From: Agromyces aurantiacus
Lineage (GTDB): Bacteria > Actinomycetota > Actinomycetes > Actinomycetales > Microbacteriaceae
Length of the DNA: 64,000 nucleotides
Assembly (NCBI RefSeq): GCF_016907355.1
Contig: NZ_JAFBBW010000001.1
Span: 186,001-250,000, forward strand
Direction: 5' to 3'
Part shown: positions 1 through 8,314 of the stretch, in pieces
Position numbering within the stretch: the first letter of the stretch is position 1
Layout: each line of letters starts with the position of its first letter
Translations under genes and position numbers: made by a program
The notes under the pieces: generated by a model
What the model saw: only the letters and a program-made list of their open reading frames with translations
What the model was told of the DNA's origin: nothing
Databases searched by the model: none

Positions 1-1
1 C

Positions 2-310
2 TCCGTCCTGACCGGATCGGCGATCGCACAAGCGCTCCTCGACTACGCGGAGGTGCTCGCGAAGTCGGCGACCGCGGCCACCATCGAGATCCCCGTCCGC
101 GAGCCCGACGGATCCACGGGCAGTTCCACCCTGCTCGTCGGACCCGCCAGCCAGCTGATCGCCGACGTCGAGCCGAGTCATGAGCACGAGCTGGTCGACG
201 ACGAGCTCGTCCGGCGGCTCGAGCGCCTCACGGCCGAGCTCCGTCGCCCGCGGGCGGTGTCGTCGCACTTCGGGCACGGCACCGCGCACGAGTACTTCGA
301 CGACCTGTAG
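2..310 (+). CDS. C-terminal part of an unknown protein (5' end outside window)
   Basis: The frame is open from the first bases and stops at 308-310, leaving 102 codons of a longer gene. The visible part reads SVLTGSAIAQALLDYAEVLAK..., then a stretch that looks like beta strands (IEIPVREPDGSTG, STLLVGPASQLIADV), an acidic and charged helix (VDDELVRRLERLTAELRR) and a C-terminus ending HEYFDDL. An internal GTG at 53 is unlikely to be the start because the same frame continues upstream with normal codon bias. No family is recognised. The 178-base gap to the next gene suggests it is not part of the sulfur operon. Confidence 0.6.
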   Translation, partial: SVLTGSAIAQALLDYAEVLAKSATAATIEIPVREPDGSTGSSTLLVGPASQLIADVEPSHEHELVDDELVRRLERLTAELRRPRAVSSHFGHGTAHEYFDDL

Positions 311-424
311 GCGAACGACCCGGACGGCCGCCGATGCGCTTCACGGTGACCGATTGCGACGGTATGTGACGCCGTGCGACACGAGGTGACCGAACGTGAC
401 GCGCCCGCCTTCCGGCATCCGCCC

Positions 425-478
425 GACCCCCGTAGCTTCATGGACCACGCACCCCGGACGGGGGTCGCGACCATGAAG
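425..478 (+). promoter_or_regulatory. Leader with two interleaved inverted repeats (possible H-type pseudoknot) before the sulfur operon
   Basis: Arm A (425-433, GACCCCCGT) is the perfect reverse complement of A' (458-466). Arm B (436-443, CTTCATGG) is the perfect reverse complement of B' (471-478). The order is A-B-A'-B', so in RNA the two stems would form an H-type pseudoknot. B' runs into the purine-rich Shine-Dalgarno region (about 476-484) of the sulfite reductase start at 489. Such an arrangement could control translation by hiding the ribosome site. Overlapping protein operators on DNA are the alternative. The inverted repeats are seen; the function is inferred. Confidence 0.5.
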
Positions 479-488
479 GGGGATCGGC

Positions 489-2252
489 GTGACGATCGAC
501 ACGACGGATGCCGCGACGCGGCCGTCGCGCACCGTGCGCGGGGCCGCACGGGGAGAGCCGGCGGCACGCGACATCCGCCCGCCCCGCCCCTCGGCGAAGC
601 CGAACGGGCAGTGGAAGGTCGACGGCACCGCACCGCTCAACGCGAACGAGGAGTGGAAGCAGGCCGACGGCGGCCTGAGCGTGCGCGAGCGGATCGAGAC
701 GATCTACGCCGACGGCGGCTTCGCGTCGATCGACCCGACCGACCTGCACGGCCGCTTCCGCTGGTGGGGGCTGTACACGCAGCGCAAGCCCGGGATCGAC
801 GGCGGTCGCACCGCGACGCTCGAGCCGCACGAGCTCGAGGACGAGTACTTCATGCTGCGCGTCCGCATCGACGGCGGGCAGCTCACGACCGAGCAGCTGC
901 GCGTCATCGGCGGCATCTCGACGGAGTTCGGGCGCGACACGGCCGACCTCACCGACCGCCAGAACGTGCAGCTCCACTGGATCCGGGTCGAGGACGTGCC
1001 CGAGATCTGGCGCCGGCTCGAGGCGGTCGGGCTCGGCACGACCGAGGCGTGCGGCGACGTGCCCCGGGTCATCCTCGGCTCGCCCGTCGCGGGCATCGCG
1101 GCCGACGAGCTCATCGACCCGACGCCGCAGATCGAGGAGATCGCGTCACGGTTCATCGGCGACGAGTCGCTCGCGAACCTGCCGCGCAAGTTCAAGTCGG
1201 CCATCACCGGGCACCCCAGCCAGGACGTCGTGCACGAGATCAACGACGTCGCGTTCGTCGCGGTCGAGCACCCCTCGCTGGGCGTCGGGTACGACCTCTG
1301 GGTCGGCGGCGGGCTCTCGACGGCGCCGCGGCTCGCCGAGCGGCTCGGCGTGTTCGTCGCCCCCTCGCAGGTGGCCGAGGTGTGGCACGGCGTCGCGCAG
1401 ATCTTCCGCGACTACGGCTACCGGCGGCTGCGCAACAAGGCGCGCCTGAAGTTCCTGCTCGCCGACTGGGGCGTCGCGAGGTTCCGCGAGGTGCTCGAGA
1501 CCGAGTACCTCGGCGAGGCGCTGCCCGACGGACCCGCGGCACCCGCGCCGGCCACGGTCGGCGACCACGTGGGCGTGCACCGCCAGAAGGACGGCCGGTT
1601 CTACGTCGGCGCGACGCCCATCGTCGGTCGTGTGTCGGGTCCGGCCCTGACGAAGCTCGCCGACCTGATCGAGGCGCACGGCTCGACCCGCCTGCGCACC
1701 ACGCCGCACCAGAAGGTCGTCATCCTCGACATCCCCGAGGACCGCGTCGAGTCACTCATCGCGGGCCTCGACGAGCTCGGCCTCCAGGCCCGGCCGAGCC
1801 TCATCCGCCGCGGCACCATCGCGTGCACGGGCATCGAGTTCTGCAAGCTCGCGATCGTCGAGACCAAGGCGTACGCGACCGCGGCCGTGCTCGAGCTCGA
1901 GGAGCGCCTCGCCGCGTTCGACCTGCCGCACCCGATCGCGCTGCACGTCAACGGCTGCCCCAACTCGTGCGCGCGCATCCAGACCGCCGACATCGGGCTC
2001 AAGGGCCAGCTCGTGACCATCGACGGCGAGCAGGTGCCGGGCTACCAGGTGCACCTCGGCGGCGGGCTCGCCTCGCAGGACCGCGACGAGGCCGGCCTCG
2101 GCCGCACGGTCCGCGGCCTCAAGGTCGCCGCCGACGGCATCGCCGACTACGTCGAGCGCGTCGTCACACGGTTCCTCGAGGAGCGCGACGCGGCCGCCGG
2201 CGAGACGTTCGCCCAGTGGGCGCACCGCGCCGACGAGGAGGCCCTGCGGTGA
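489..2252 (+). CDS. sirA: Assimilatory ferredoxin-sulfite reductase (NirA/SirA type)
   Basis: A 587-residue siroheme/4Fe-4S reductase that takes sulfite to sulfide with electrons from reduced ferredoxin. The cluster/siroheme cysteines are clear: C446-x5-C452 in ACTGIEFCKLA and C490-x3-C494 in NGCPNSCAR. The length and two-repeat layout match the family. Nitrite reductases share these motifs. Sulfite is preferred as substrate because cysH, cysD and cysN follow directly, with a siroheme methylase and a ferredoxin reductase in the same operon. The start is GTG at 489, with a GGGGG-rich ribosome site about 8 bases upstream. Its stop overlaps the GTG start of cysH by four bases. Confidence 0.93.
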   Translation: MTIDTTDAATRPSRTVRGAARGEPAARDIRPPRPSAKPNGQWKVDGTAPLNANEEWKQADGGLSVRERIETIYADGGFASIDPTDLHGRFRWWGLYTQRKPGIDGGRTATLEPHELEDEYFMLRVRIDGGQLTTEQLRVIGGISTEFGRDTADLTDRQNVQLHWIRVEDVPEIWRRLEAVGLGTTEACGDVPRVILGSPVAGIAADELIDPTPQIEEIASRFIGDESLANLPRKFKSAITGHPSQDVVHEINDVAFVAVEHPSLGVGYDLWVGGGLSTAPRLAERLGVFVAPSQVAEVWHGVAQIFRDYGYRRLRNKARLKFLLADWGVARFREVLETEYLGEALPDGPAAPAPATVGDHVGVHRQKDGRFYVGATPIVGRVSGPALTKLADLIEAHGSTRLRTTPHQKVVILDIPEDRVESLIAGLDELGLQARPSLIRRGTIACTGIEFCKLAIVETKAYATAAVLELEERLAAFDLPHPIALHVNGCPNSCARIQTADIGLKGQLVTIDGEQVPGYQVHLGGGLASQDRDEAGLGRTVRGLKVAADGIADYVERVVTRFLEERDAAAGETFAQWAHRADEEALR

Positions 2253-3052
2253 GCGCGCGCAACATCGGCCACCCGAGGGTTGAGGAGGGCGCTCCGCGCG
2301 ACTCGGGGGTTGAGGAGGCCGCTCAGCGCCCGTCTCGCGTCCGCCGCACTCCCGACAACCTCCGCGCCCTCGCCGAGGCCGGCAACGCCGCGCTCGGCAG
2401 CCTCACCGACCACGAGGCATCCCCCGCCGAGGTCGTCGCGTGGGTCGCGGCGAACTTCGCGACGGATGCCGCGGCCGTCGCCTGCTCGATGGCCGACGCC
2501 GCGCTGCCGCACCTCGTCGCGCAGTACCTCCCGGGCGTCGACGTGCTCTTCCTCGACACCGGCTACCACTTCGCCGCGACGCACGCGACGCGCGACGAGG
2601 TCGCCCGCCAGCTCGACGTCCGCATCGTCGACGTGCTTCCGGAGCAGACCGTCGCCGAGCAGGACGCCGCATTCGGCGCCGAGCTGTTCGCGCGCGACCC
2701 GGGCCTCTGCTGCGCGCGCCGCAAGGTCGAGCCACTGCAGCGCGCGCTCGGCGGCTACGAGGTGTGGTTCACGGGCGTCCGCCGCGACGAGGCGCCGACG
2801 CGCACGCTCACGCCGCTCGTCACGTACGACGAGCGGAACGGGCTCGTCAAGGTCAACCCGGTCGCGGCATGGACCTTCGACGACCTCCTCGACTACGCGG
2901 GCGCGTTCGGGGTGCCCGTGAACCTCCTCATGTCGCAGGGGTATCCCTCGATCGGCTGCGAGCCGTGCACGAAGCCCGTCGCCGCGGGCGAGGACCCGAG
3001 GTCGGGCCGCTGGGCCGGCCTCTCGAAGACGGAATGCGGGTTGCACCTATGA
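2249..3052 (+). CDS. cysH: Assimilatory adenylyl-sulfate (APS/PAPS) reductase
   Basis: A 267-residue PP-loop reductase that makes sulfite from activated sulfate. It has the cysteines expected of the iron-sulfur APS-reductase branch: adjacent C154-C155 (CCARRKVEPL) and C237-x2-C240 (GCEPC), plus the catalytic C-terminal C263 in ECGLHL. This argues for APS rather than PAPS as substrate and agrees with the lack of an APS kinase nearby. The start is GTG at 2249 inside the sirA stop (GTGA). The first ~30 codons (RVEEGAPRDSGVEEAAQRPSR) are translated copies of a repeated palindromic element and have no counterpart in typical CysH. Confidence 0.92.
   Translation: MSARNIGHPRVEEGAPRDSGVEEAAQRPSRVRRTPDNLRALAEAGNAALGSLTDHEASPAEVVAWVAANFATDAAAVACSMADAALPHLVAQYLPGVDVLFLDTGYHFAATHATRDEVARQLDVRIVDVLPEQTVAEQDAAFGAELFARDPGLCCARRKVEPLQRALGGYEVWFTGVRRDEAPTRTLTPLVTYDERNGLVKVNPVAAWTFDDLLDYAGAFGVPVNLLMSQGYPSIGCEPCTKPVAAGEDPRSGRWAGLSKTECGLHL
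2277..2338 (+). repeat. Two tandem copies of a REP-like element inside cysH
   Basis: Two copies that begin GGGTTGAGGAGG (2277 and 2307) lie in a row in the 5' end of cysH; the second ends in CGTCTCG. The same core recurs in cysD and cysN. The consensus core is roughly GGTTGAGGAG, a GC-rich middle, then CGTCTCGAAACC. They are translated in frame as N-terminal padding. Confidence 0.7.
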
Positions 3053-4077
3053 CCGACACGAACCTCCCCCCGCGGGTTGAGGAGGTCGCGCAGCGACCGT
3101 CTCGAAACCAGGATGCGCAGGCGGGTTTCGAGACGCCTCCTTCGTCGGCTCCGCAACCCTCACACGGTGCTCCTCGACCCTCACAGGCGCTCGACACGCT
3201 CGACGCGCTCGAGGCCGAGGCGATTCACATCATCCGCGAGGTCGTCGCCGAGTTCGAGCGCCCCGTCCTGCTCTTCTCCGGCGGCAAGGACTCCGTCGTG
3301 GTGCTGCACCTCGCGACCAAGGCGTTCTGGCCCGCGAAGGTGCCGTTCCCGGTGCTGCACGTCGACACCGGCCACAACTTCCCCGAGGTGCTGCGGTTCC
3401 GCGACGAGACCGTCGAGCGGCTCGGCATCCGCCTCGAGGTCGCCTCGGTGCAGGACTACCTCGACGATGGCCGCCTCCAGGAGCGGGCGGATGGCACGCG
3501 CAACCCGCTGCAGACCCAGCCGCTGCTCGACGCCATCGCGGCCGGCCGGCACGACGCGGTCTTCGGCGGCGCACGCCGCGACGAGGACAAGGCGCGCGCC
3601 AAGGAGCGCATCATCTCGCTGCGCGACGAGTTCGGCCAGTGGGACCCGCGCAACCAGCGGCCCGAGCTCTGGAGCCTCTACAACGGCCGGCACACGGTCG
3701 GCCAGCACGTGCGCGCGTTCCCGATCTCGAACTGGACCGAGCTCGACGTTTGGCGGTACATCGAGCGCGAGCAGATCTCGCTGCCGCCGCTGTACTTCGC
3801 GCACGAGCGCGAGGTCTATGCGCGCGACGGCATGTGGCTCGCGGTGAGCGACGTCTCCGCGCCGCGCGCGGGCGAGACCATCGAGCGCCGCACCGTGCGC
3901 TACCGCACCGTCGGCGACCTGAGCTGCACCGGCGCCGTGCTGTCGGATGCCGCGACGGTGTCGGACATCGTCCGTGAGGTCGCGGCATCCACCCTCACCG
4001 AGCGCGGCGCCACGCGCGCCGACGACCGCCTCTCGGAGGCGGCGATGGAGGACCGCAAGAAGGACGGGTACTTCTGA
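3049..4077 (+). CDS. cysD: Sulfate adenylyltransferase subunit 2
   Basis: The 342-residue catalytic subunit of ATP sulfurylase, which forms APS from ATP and sulfate together with the GTPase CysN. The PP-loop SGGKDS is at residues 77-82, and the conserved segments HVDTGHNFPE and GGARRDEDKARAKER are present. The usual family length is about 300. The extra ~40 residues are all N-terminal and are encoded by REP-like repeat copies (residues about 9-45, rich in P, S, R and Q). The ATG at 3049 overlaps the cysH stop (ATGA). A later start after the repeats would restore the normal length, but the overlap and open frame favour 3049. Confidence 0.93.
   Translation: MTDTNLPPRVEEVAQRPSRNQDAQAGFETPPSSAPQPSHGAPRPSQALDTLDALEAEAIHIIREVVAEFERPVLLFSGGKDSVVVLHLATKAFWPAKVPFPVLHVDTGHNFPEVLRFRDETVERLGIRLEVASVQDYLDDGRLQERADGTRNPLQTQPLLDAIAAGRHDAVFGGARRDEDKARAKERIISLRDEFGQWDPRNQRPELWSLYNGRHTVGQHVRAFPISNWTELDVWRYIEREQISLPPLYFAHEREVYARDGMWLAVSDVSAPRAGETIERRTVRYRTVGDLSCTGAVLSDAATVSDIVREVAASTLTERGATRADDRLSEAAMEDRKKDGYF
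3074..3159 (+). repeat. Inverted pair of REP-like elements inside cysD
   Basis: A forward copy (3074-3109), starting GGGTTGAGGAGG and ending GTCTCGAAACC, is followed after 13 bases by an inverted copy (3123-3159), starting GGGTTTCGAGACG and ending CCGCAACCC. Together they form a large imperfect dyad in the coding sequence. A further decayed half (CTCCTCGACCC) follows near 3170. Confidence 0.75.
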
Positions 4078-5423
4078 TGAGCACGCTGTTCCGCTTCGCG
4101 ACCGCCGGGTCGGTCGACGACGGCAAGTCGACGCTCGTGGGCCGCCTGCTGCACGACTCGAAGGCGATCCTCGCCGACCAGCTCGAGTCGGTCGCGCGCA
4201 CGAGCGCCGAGCGCGGCTTCGGCGGCGAGCCCGGTGCGATCGACTTCGCGCTGCTCACCGACGGCCTTCGCGCCGAGCGCGAGCAGGGCATCACGATCGA
4301 CGTCGCCTACCGCTACTTCTCGACCGGTCGGCGGTCGTTCATCCTGGCCGACTGCCCCGGCCACGTGCAGTACACGCGCAACATGGTCACCGGCTCGGCC
4401 ACGGCCGACGCGGTCGTCGTACTCGTCGACGTGCGCAACGGCGTGCTCGAGCAGACCCGCCGGCACCTCGCGGTCGTGCAGCTGCTGCGCGTGCCGCACG
4501 TGATCGTCGCGGTCAACAAGATCGACCTGACCGGCTACGACCGGGCCGCGTTCGAGGCGGTGGCGGCGGATGTCGCCGCGCTCGCGCGCGACCTCGGCCT
4601 GCCCGACGCGCACACGATCCCGGTCTCGGCGCTCGCAGGCGACAACGTCGTCGAGCGGTCGGCGAACACGCCCTGGTACGACGGGCCGAGCCTGCTCGAG
4701 TTGCTCGAAGAGCTCGCGACGATCGACGAGCTCGAGACCGACCTCGAAGCGCTGCGCCTCCCCGTGCAACTCGTGATCCGCCCGCAGGGCGCGCTATCGC
4801 CCGAGCTGACCTCTGCGGGTCGAGGAGCGAGCGCCGGCGAGCGTCTCGAGACCCAGCCGCAGGACGACTTCCGCGACTACCGCGCGTTCGCGGGCCGCAT
4901 CGAATCGGGCACCGTCCGGGTCGGCGACGCCGTCGAGGTGTTCCCCGCCGGCATCACGACCACCGTCGTCGGCATCGACCGCGGGCCGCTGGCCGTCGAC
5001 GAGGCATCCGCCCCGCTCTCGGTCTCGCTGCGCCTCGCCGACCCGGTCGACGCGGCGCGCGGCGCCGTCATCGCAGCCTCCGGATCCCTCCCGCGTCCGC
5101 GACGCGAGATCGAGGCCGACGTATTCCAGCTCGACGGGCGTCCGTTGACCACGGGCAGCCGCGTGCTGGTCAAGCACGGCACCTCGACCGTGCAGGCGCT
5201 CGTCACCGACATCCGGGGCCGGCTCGACCTCGACACGCTCGAGACGACCCCGACCGCGGCGCTCGAGACCAACGACATCGGACTCGTGCGGCTGAAGCTC
5301 GCGGCGGACCTCGCCGTCGAGCCGTACGCCGCGCACCGCCGGGCCGGGGCGTTCCTGGTCATCCACCCGCACGACGGCGCGACCCTCGCCGCCGGCATCG
5401 TCACCGAAGGAGATACAGCATGA
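4077..5423 (+). CDS. cysN: Sulfate adenylyltransferase subunit 1 (GTPase)
   Basis: The 448-residue EF-Tu-like GTPase that drives ATP sulfurylase. The G1 loop GSVDDGKST is at residues 11-19, G3 D92-CPGH at 92-96 and G4 NKID at 147-150, followed by two beta-barrel domains. There is no C-terminal APS kinase, so it is the short CysN form. About 20 residues (GRGASAGERLETQ) sit between the GTPase domain and the DYRAFAGRI segment of domain 2; they come from another copy of the element found in cysH and cysD. The ATG shares one base with the cysD stop. Confidence 0.94.
   Translation: MSTLFRFATAGSVDDGKSTLVGRLLHDSKAILADQLESVARTSAERGFGGEPGAIDFALLTDGLRAEREQGITIDVAYRYFSTGRRSFILADCPGHVQYTRNMVTGSATADAVVVLVDVRNGVLEQTRRHLAVVQLLRVPHVIVAVNKIDLTGYDRAAFEAVAADVAALARDLGLPDAHTIPVSALAGDNVVERSANTPWYDGPSLLELLEELATIDELETDLEALRLPVQLVIRPQGALSPELTSAGRGASAGERLETQPQDDFRDYRAFAGRIESGTVRVGDAVEVFPAGITTTVVGIDRGPLAVDEASAPLSVSLRLADPVDAARGAVIAASGSLPRPRREIEADVFQLDGRPLTTGSRVLVKHGTSTVQALVTDIRGRLDLDTLETTPTAALETNDIGLVRLKLAADLAVEPYAAHRRAGAFLVIHPHDGATLAAGIVTEGDTA
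4817..4853 (+). repeat. REP-like element inserted in frame within cysN
   Basis: GGGTCGAGGAGCGAGCG...GCGTCTCGAGACC is the same palindromic family as at 2277-2338 and 3074-3159. It falls in the loop between the GTPase domain and barrel domain 2, where an insertion is likely to be tolerated. Confidence 0.7.
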
Positions 5424-6547
5424 CCGCACGCTCGCGCGCCATTCGCTCGACCCGTCTCGGAGACCTCGCCGGCATGATGCTCGCCGGGGCGATCCTCGTG
5501 AGCGCGACCCTCACCGGCTGCGCGGCGCAGCCCGCAGCGGGTGCCGGCACCCAGCCCGACGCCCCCGCCGCGGAGGCGACGGGCACGCCCGCCGAGGAGC
5601 TGCGACTCGGGTACTTCGCCAACGTCACCCACGCGCCCGCGCTCGTGGGCCTCGAGGAGGGGCTCATCCAGGACGCGCTCGGCGACACGACGCTCTCGAC
5701 GCAGGTGTTCAACGCCGGCCCGGCCGCGATCGAAGCGCTCTCGGCCGGCGCGATCGACGCGACGTACATCGGCCCGAACCCGGCGATCAACACCTACATC
5801 GCCTCGGCCGGCCAGTCGGCGCGCATCGTCGCCGGCGCCGCCAGCGGCGGGGCGGCGCTGGTCGTCCAGCCCGGCATCGACGGCGCCGACGACCTCGACG
5901 GCGCCAACCTGGCGACGCCCCAGCTCGGCAACACGCAGGATGTCGCGCTGCGCACCTGGCTCGCCGACGAGGGCTACGAGACGTCGACCACGGGCGGCGG
6001 CGACGTGACCATCTCGCCGACTGAGAACTCGCAGACGCTCACGCTGTTCCAGGCCGGCGACCTCGACGGCGCCTGGCTGCCCGAGCCGTGGGTCTCGCGG
6101 CTCGTGGTCGACGCGGGCGCCGAGGTGCTCGTCGACGAGGCCGACCTCTGGGAGGACGGCGAGTTCCCCACGACCGTGCTGCTCGTGCGCGCCGACTTCC
6201 TCGCGGCGCACCCTGAGACGGTGCGGGCGCTCGTCGCCGGCCACGCGGCATCCGTCACCTGGCTCGATGAGAACCCGGATGCCGCGGCCGACGTGATCAA
6301 CGCGCGCCTGACCGCCGACGCGGGCAAGGGTCTCTCCGACGCGGTCATCGACCGCGCGCTCGAGCACGTCGACTTCACCGTCGACCCGCACGCCGACACG
6401 TTCGAGCAGCTCCTGCAGGACGGCGTCGACGCGGGCACGTCGAAGGCCGGCGACATCGACGGGCTGTTCGACCTCTCGGCGCTGAACGCGGTGCTCGAGC
6501 AGGCCGGCGAGGAGCCCGTGAGCGCGGCGGGACTCGGGACGGAGTAA
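5420..6547 (+). CDS. ssuA: ABC transporter substrate-binding lipoprotein, sulfonate/taurine type (SsuA-like)
   Basis: A 375-residue periplasmic-type binding protein of the SsuA/TauA/NrtA family. It starts with a positively charged N-terminus, a hydrophobic stretch (MMLAGAILVSATL) and the lipobox LTGC with C34 as the lipid-attached cysteine. The mature part begins LRLGYFANVTHAPALVGLE, the usual first strand and ligand loop of the family. The ATG at 5420 overlaps the cysN stop (ATGA) and is preceded by GAAGGAGA. Operon placement between cysN and a siroheme enzyme suggests a sulfonate or other sulfur ligand. Nitrate is an alternative that sequence alone cannot exclude. Confidence 0.88.
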   Translation: MTARSRAIRSTRLGDLAGMMLAGAILVSATLTGCAAQPAAGAGTQPDAPAAEATGTPAEELRLGYFANVTHAPALVGLEEGLIQDALGDTTLSTQVFNAGPAAIEALSAGAIDATYIGPNPAINTYIASAGQSARIVAGAASGGAALVVQPGIDGADDLDGANLATPQLGNTQDVALRTWLADEGYETSTTGGGDVTISPTENSQTLTLFQAGDLDGAWLPEPWVSRLVVDAGAEVLVDEADLWEDGEFPTTVLLVRADFLAAHPETVRALVAGHAASVTWLDENPDAAADVINARLTADAGKGLSDAVIDRALEHVDFTVDPHADTFEQLLQDGVDAGTSKAGDIDGLFDLSALNAVLEQAGEEPVSAAGLGTE

Positions 6548-6549
6548 CC

Positions 6550-7347
6550 ATGTCCACCATCACCGCGGAGCGCGTGCCCGCCGAGGCGACCGGCGCGGGA
6601 GCGGGCGCGCCCGCCATCCGCATCGCCGGGCTCGGCAAGCGGTACGCCGACGACGGCCCCGTCGTGCTCGACGGCATCGACCTCGACGTCGCGCCGGGCC
6701 AGTTCACGTGCCTGCTCGGCGCGTCGGGCTGCGGCAAGTCGACGCTGCTCTCGATCGTCGCCGGCCTCGAGAAGCCGACGGCGGGCACGGTCGAGGTCGC
6801 CGACGGCGGCGCCGCGGTGATGTTCCAGGACGCGTCGCTGCTGCCGTGGCTCACCGCCCGGCGCAACGTCGAGCTCGCGCTGCGGCTCGGCGGGTCGGGG
6901 CTCTCGGCCTCGGCCCGCCGGGCGCGCGCGCTCGAGCTGCTCGAGGTCGTCAACCTCGCGGATGCCGCGGAGAAGCGCCCGCACGAGCTGTCGGGTGGCA
7001 TGCGCCAGCGCGTCGCCCTCGCGCGGGCGCTCGCGCAGGACCGCCCGGTGCTCCTCATGGACGAGCCGTTCGCGGCGCTCGACGCCATCACGCGCGACCT
7101 GCTGCACGAGGAGCTCCAGCGCGTCTGGCGCGAGACCGGCCGCGCCATCGTGTTCGTCACGCACAACGTGCGCGAGGCCGTGCGACTCGGGCAGCGCGTG
7201 CTGCTCATGTCGAGCCGCCCCGGCCGCATCGTGCGCGAGTGGGAGATCGCCGACGAGGGCCCCCGCCGCATCGAGTCGCCGCAGGTCGGCACGCTCTCGA
7301 TCGAGATCACCGAGCACCTGCGAAGGGAGATCCGTCGCAATGCCTGA
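6550..7347 (+). CDS. ssuB: ABC transporter ATP-binding protein, sulfonate type (SsuB-like)
   Basis: A 265-residue nucleotide-binding subunit that powers the importer formed with the flanking genes. Walker A GASGCGKST is at residues 57-65, the Q-loop is in VMFQDASLLPWL, the signature LSGGMRQR starts at residue 147, and Walker B with its catalytic Glu is LLMDEPFAALD, followed by the switch His in FVTHNV. It starts two bases after the upstream stop. Its own stop lies inside the first codons of the permease gene (8-base overlap). Confidence 0.92.
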   Translation: MSTITAERVPAEATGAGAGAPAIRIAGLGKRYADDGPVVLDGIDLDVAPGQFTCLLGASGCGKSTLLSIVAGLEKPTAGTVEVADGGAAVMFQDASLLPWLTARRNVELALRLGGSGLSASARRARALELLEVVNLADAAEKRPHELSGGMRQRVALARALAQDRPVLLMDEPFAALDAITRDLLHEELQRVWRETGRAIVFVTHNVREAVRLGQRVLLMSSRPGRIVREWEIADEGPRRIESPQVGTLSIEITEHLRREIRRNA

Positions 7348-8314
7348 GCTCATCACAACCTCGGACGCGGTCGCCGCCGGCGGATTGCCGGTTTCGCCGG
7401 GAACTCCGGGCGAGAACCCGGCAGAAGTGGCAACGCGACGCGGCGGTGGCTCCGCCGACTCGCTCGACGCCGACCTTCGCGGCCTCGACGCGCTGCAGAC
7501 CGAGACCCGCACGTCGCGTGCGTGGTGGCGGCGCCTGGTCGACGGCGCACTGCCGCCGATCGTGCTCCTCGTGCTGCTCGTCTCGGCCTGGCAGGCGTAC
7601 ACCGTCATCGCCCAGCCGCGCCCCGACCTCGCGCCCGGCCCGCTCGACGTCGCCGCCGCGCTCGGCCAGGCCTGGGAGTCGGGCCGCCTGCAGCTCGCGG
7701 TGACGACGAGTCTCGAGCGCGGCATCCTCGGGTTCCTCATCGCGATCGCGATCGGCACGCCGCTCGGCCTCCTGCTCGCCGAATCGCGGCTGCTGCGCCG
7801 CGCGTTCCAGCCGCTGCTCTCCGGCCTGCAGGTGCTGCCGTCGGTCGCCTGGGTTCCGGCCGCGATCATCTGGTTCGGGCTGACGGATGCCACGGTGTAC
7901 TTCGTCGTGCTCATGGGCGCCGTCCCCTCCATCGCGAACGGGCTGGTCGCGGGCATCGCGCAGGTGCCGCCGCAGCTGCGCCGCGTGGGCACCGTGCTCG
8001 GCGCGTCGCGGTGGCAGCTCGCCACGACGGTCGTCGTGCCCGCCGCGCTGCCCGGCTACCTCGCCGGGCTCCGCCAGGGCTGGGCGTTCTCGTGGCGCTC
8101 GCTCATGGCGGCCGAGATCATCGCGTTCGGCGGCACGATCGGCTTCGGGCTCGGCTCGATGCTGCAGCAGAGCCGCGACCTCGCCGATCTCGCCGGGGCG
8201 CTCGGCACCATCCTCGTCATCCTCGCGATCGGCGTGATCATCGAGCTGCTGGTGTTCGCCCCGATCGAGCGCGGCCTGCTGCGCCGGCGCGGACTGACGG
8301 GAGCGAACGCATGA
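7340..8314 (+). CDS. ssuC: ABC transporter permease, sulfonate type (SsuC-like)
   Basis: A 324-residue inner-membrane permease of the BPD_transp_1 family. After a ~65-residue hydrophilic N-terminus there are about six membrane segments, beginning LPPIVLLVLLVSAWQAYTVI. The EAA-type coupling loop is in VPPQLRRVGTVLGASRWQ. The ATG at 7340 has a GAAGGGAGA ribosome site and overlaps ssuB. The N-terminal extension is longer than in typical SsuC. Part of it (GGLPVSPGTPGENPAEV) is encoded by a palindromic element. It probably forms the membrane channel with a homodimer of itself and two SsuB subunits. Confidence 0.9.
   Translation: MPELITTSDAVAAGGLPVSPGTPGENPAEVATRRGGGSADSLDADLRGLDALQTETRTSRAWWRRLVDGALPPIVLLVLLVSAWQAYTVIAQPRPDLAPGPLDVAAALGQAWESGRLQLAVTTSLERGILGFLIAIAIGTPLGLLLAESRLLRRAFQPLLSGLQVLPSVAWVPAAIIWFGLTDATVYFVVLMGAVPSIANGLVAGIAQVPPQLRRVGTVLGASRWQLATTVVVPAALPGYLAGLRQGWAFSWRSLMAAEIIAFGGTIGFGLGSMLQQSRDLADLAGALGTILVILAIGVIIELLVFAPIERGLLRRRGLTGANA
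7385..7424 (+). repeat. Palindromic element inside the ssuC 5' end
   Basis: TTGCCGGTTTCGCCGGG is followed after a few bases by an imperfect inverted copy, CCGGGCGAGAACCCGGCAG. It differs in sequence from the GGTTGAGGAG family in the cys genes but likewise adds residues to a poorly conserved N-terminus. Confidence 0.5.

Noticed and set aside
334..389. Two tiny upstream frames (334-369, 11 codons; 366-389, 7 codons), each with one Cys, as a cysteine leader peptide
   Set aside because: Neither has a ribosome site or a run of cysteines, so attenuation by a leader peptide is not supported. The interleaved repeats at 425-478 are a stronger signal.
374..2248. A long N-terminal extension of cysH (frame open from 374)
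   Set aside because: It runs through the sulfite reductase gene in another frame and is Arg-rich without motif. The GTG at 2249 overlaps the upstream stop as elsewhere in the operon.
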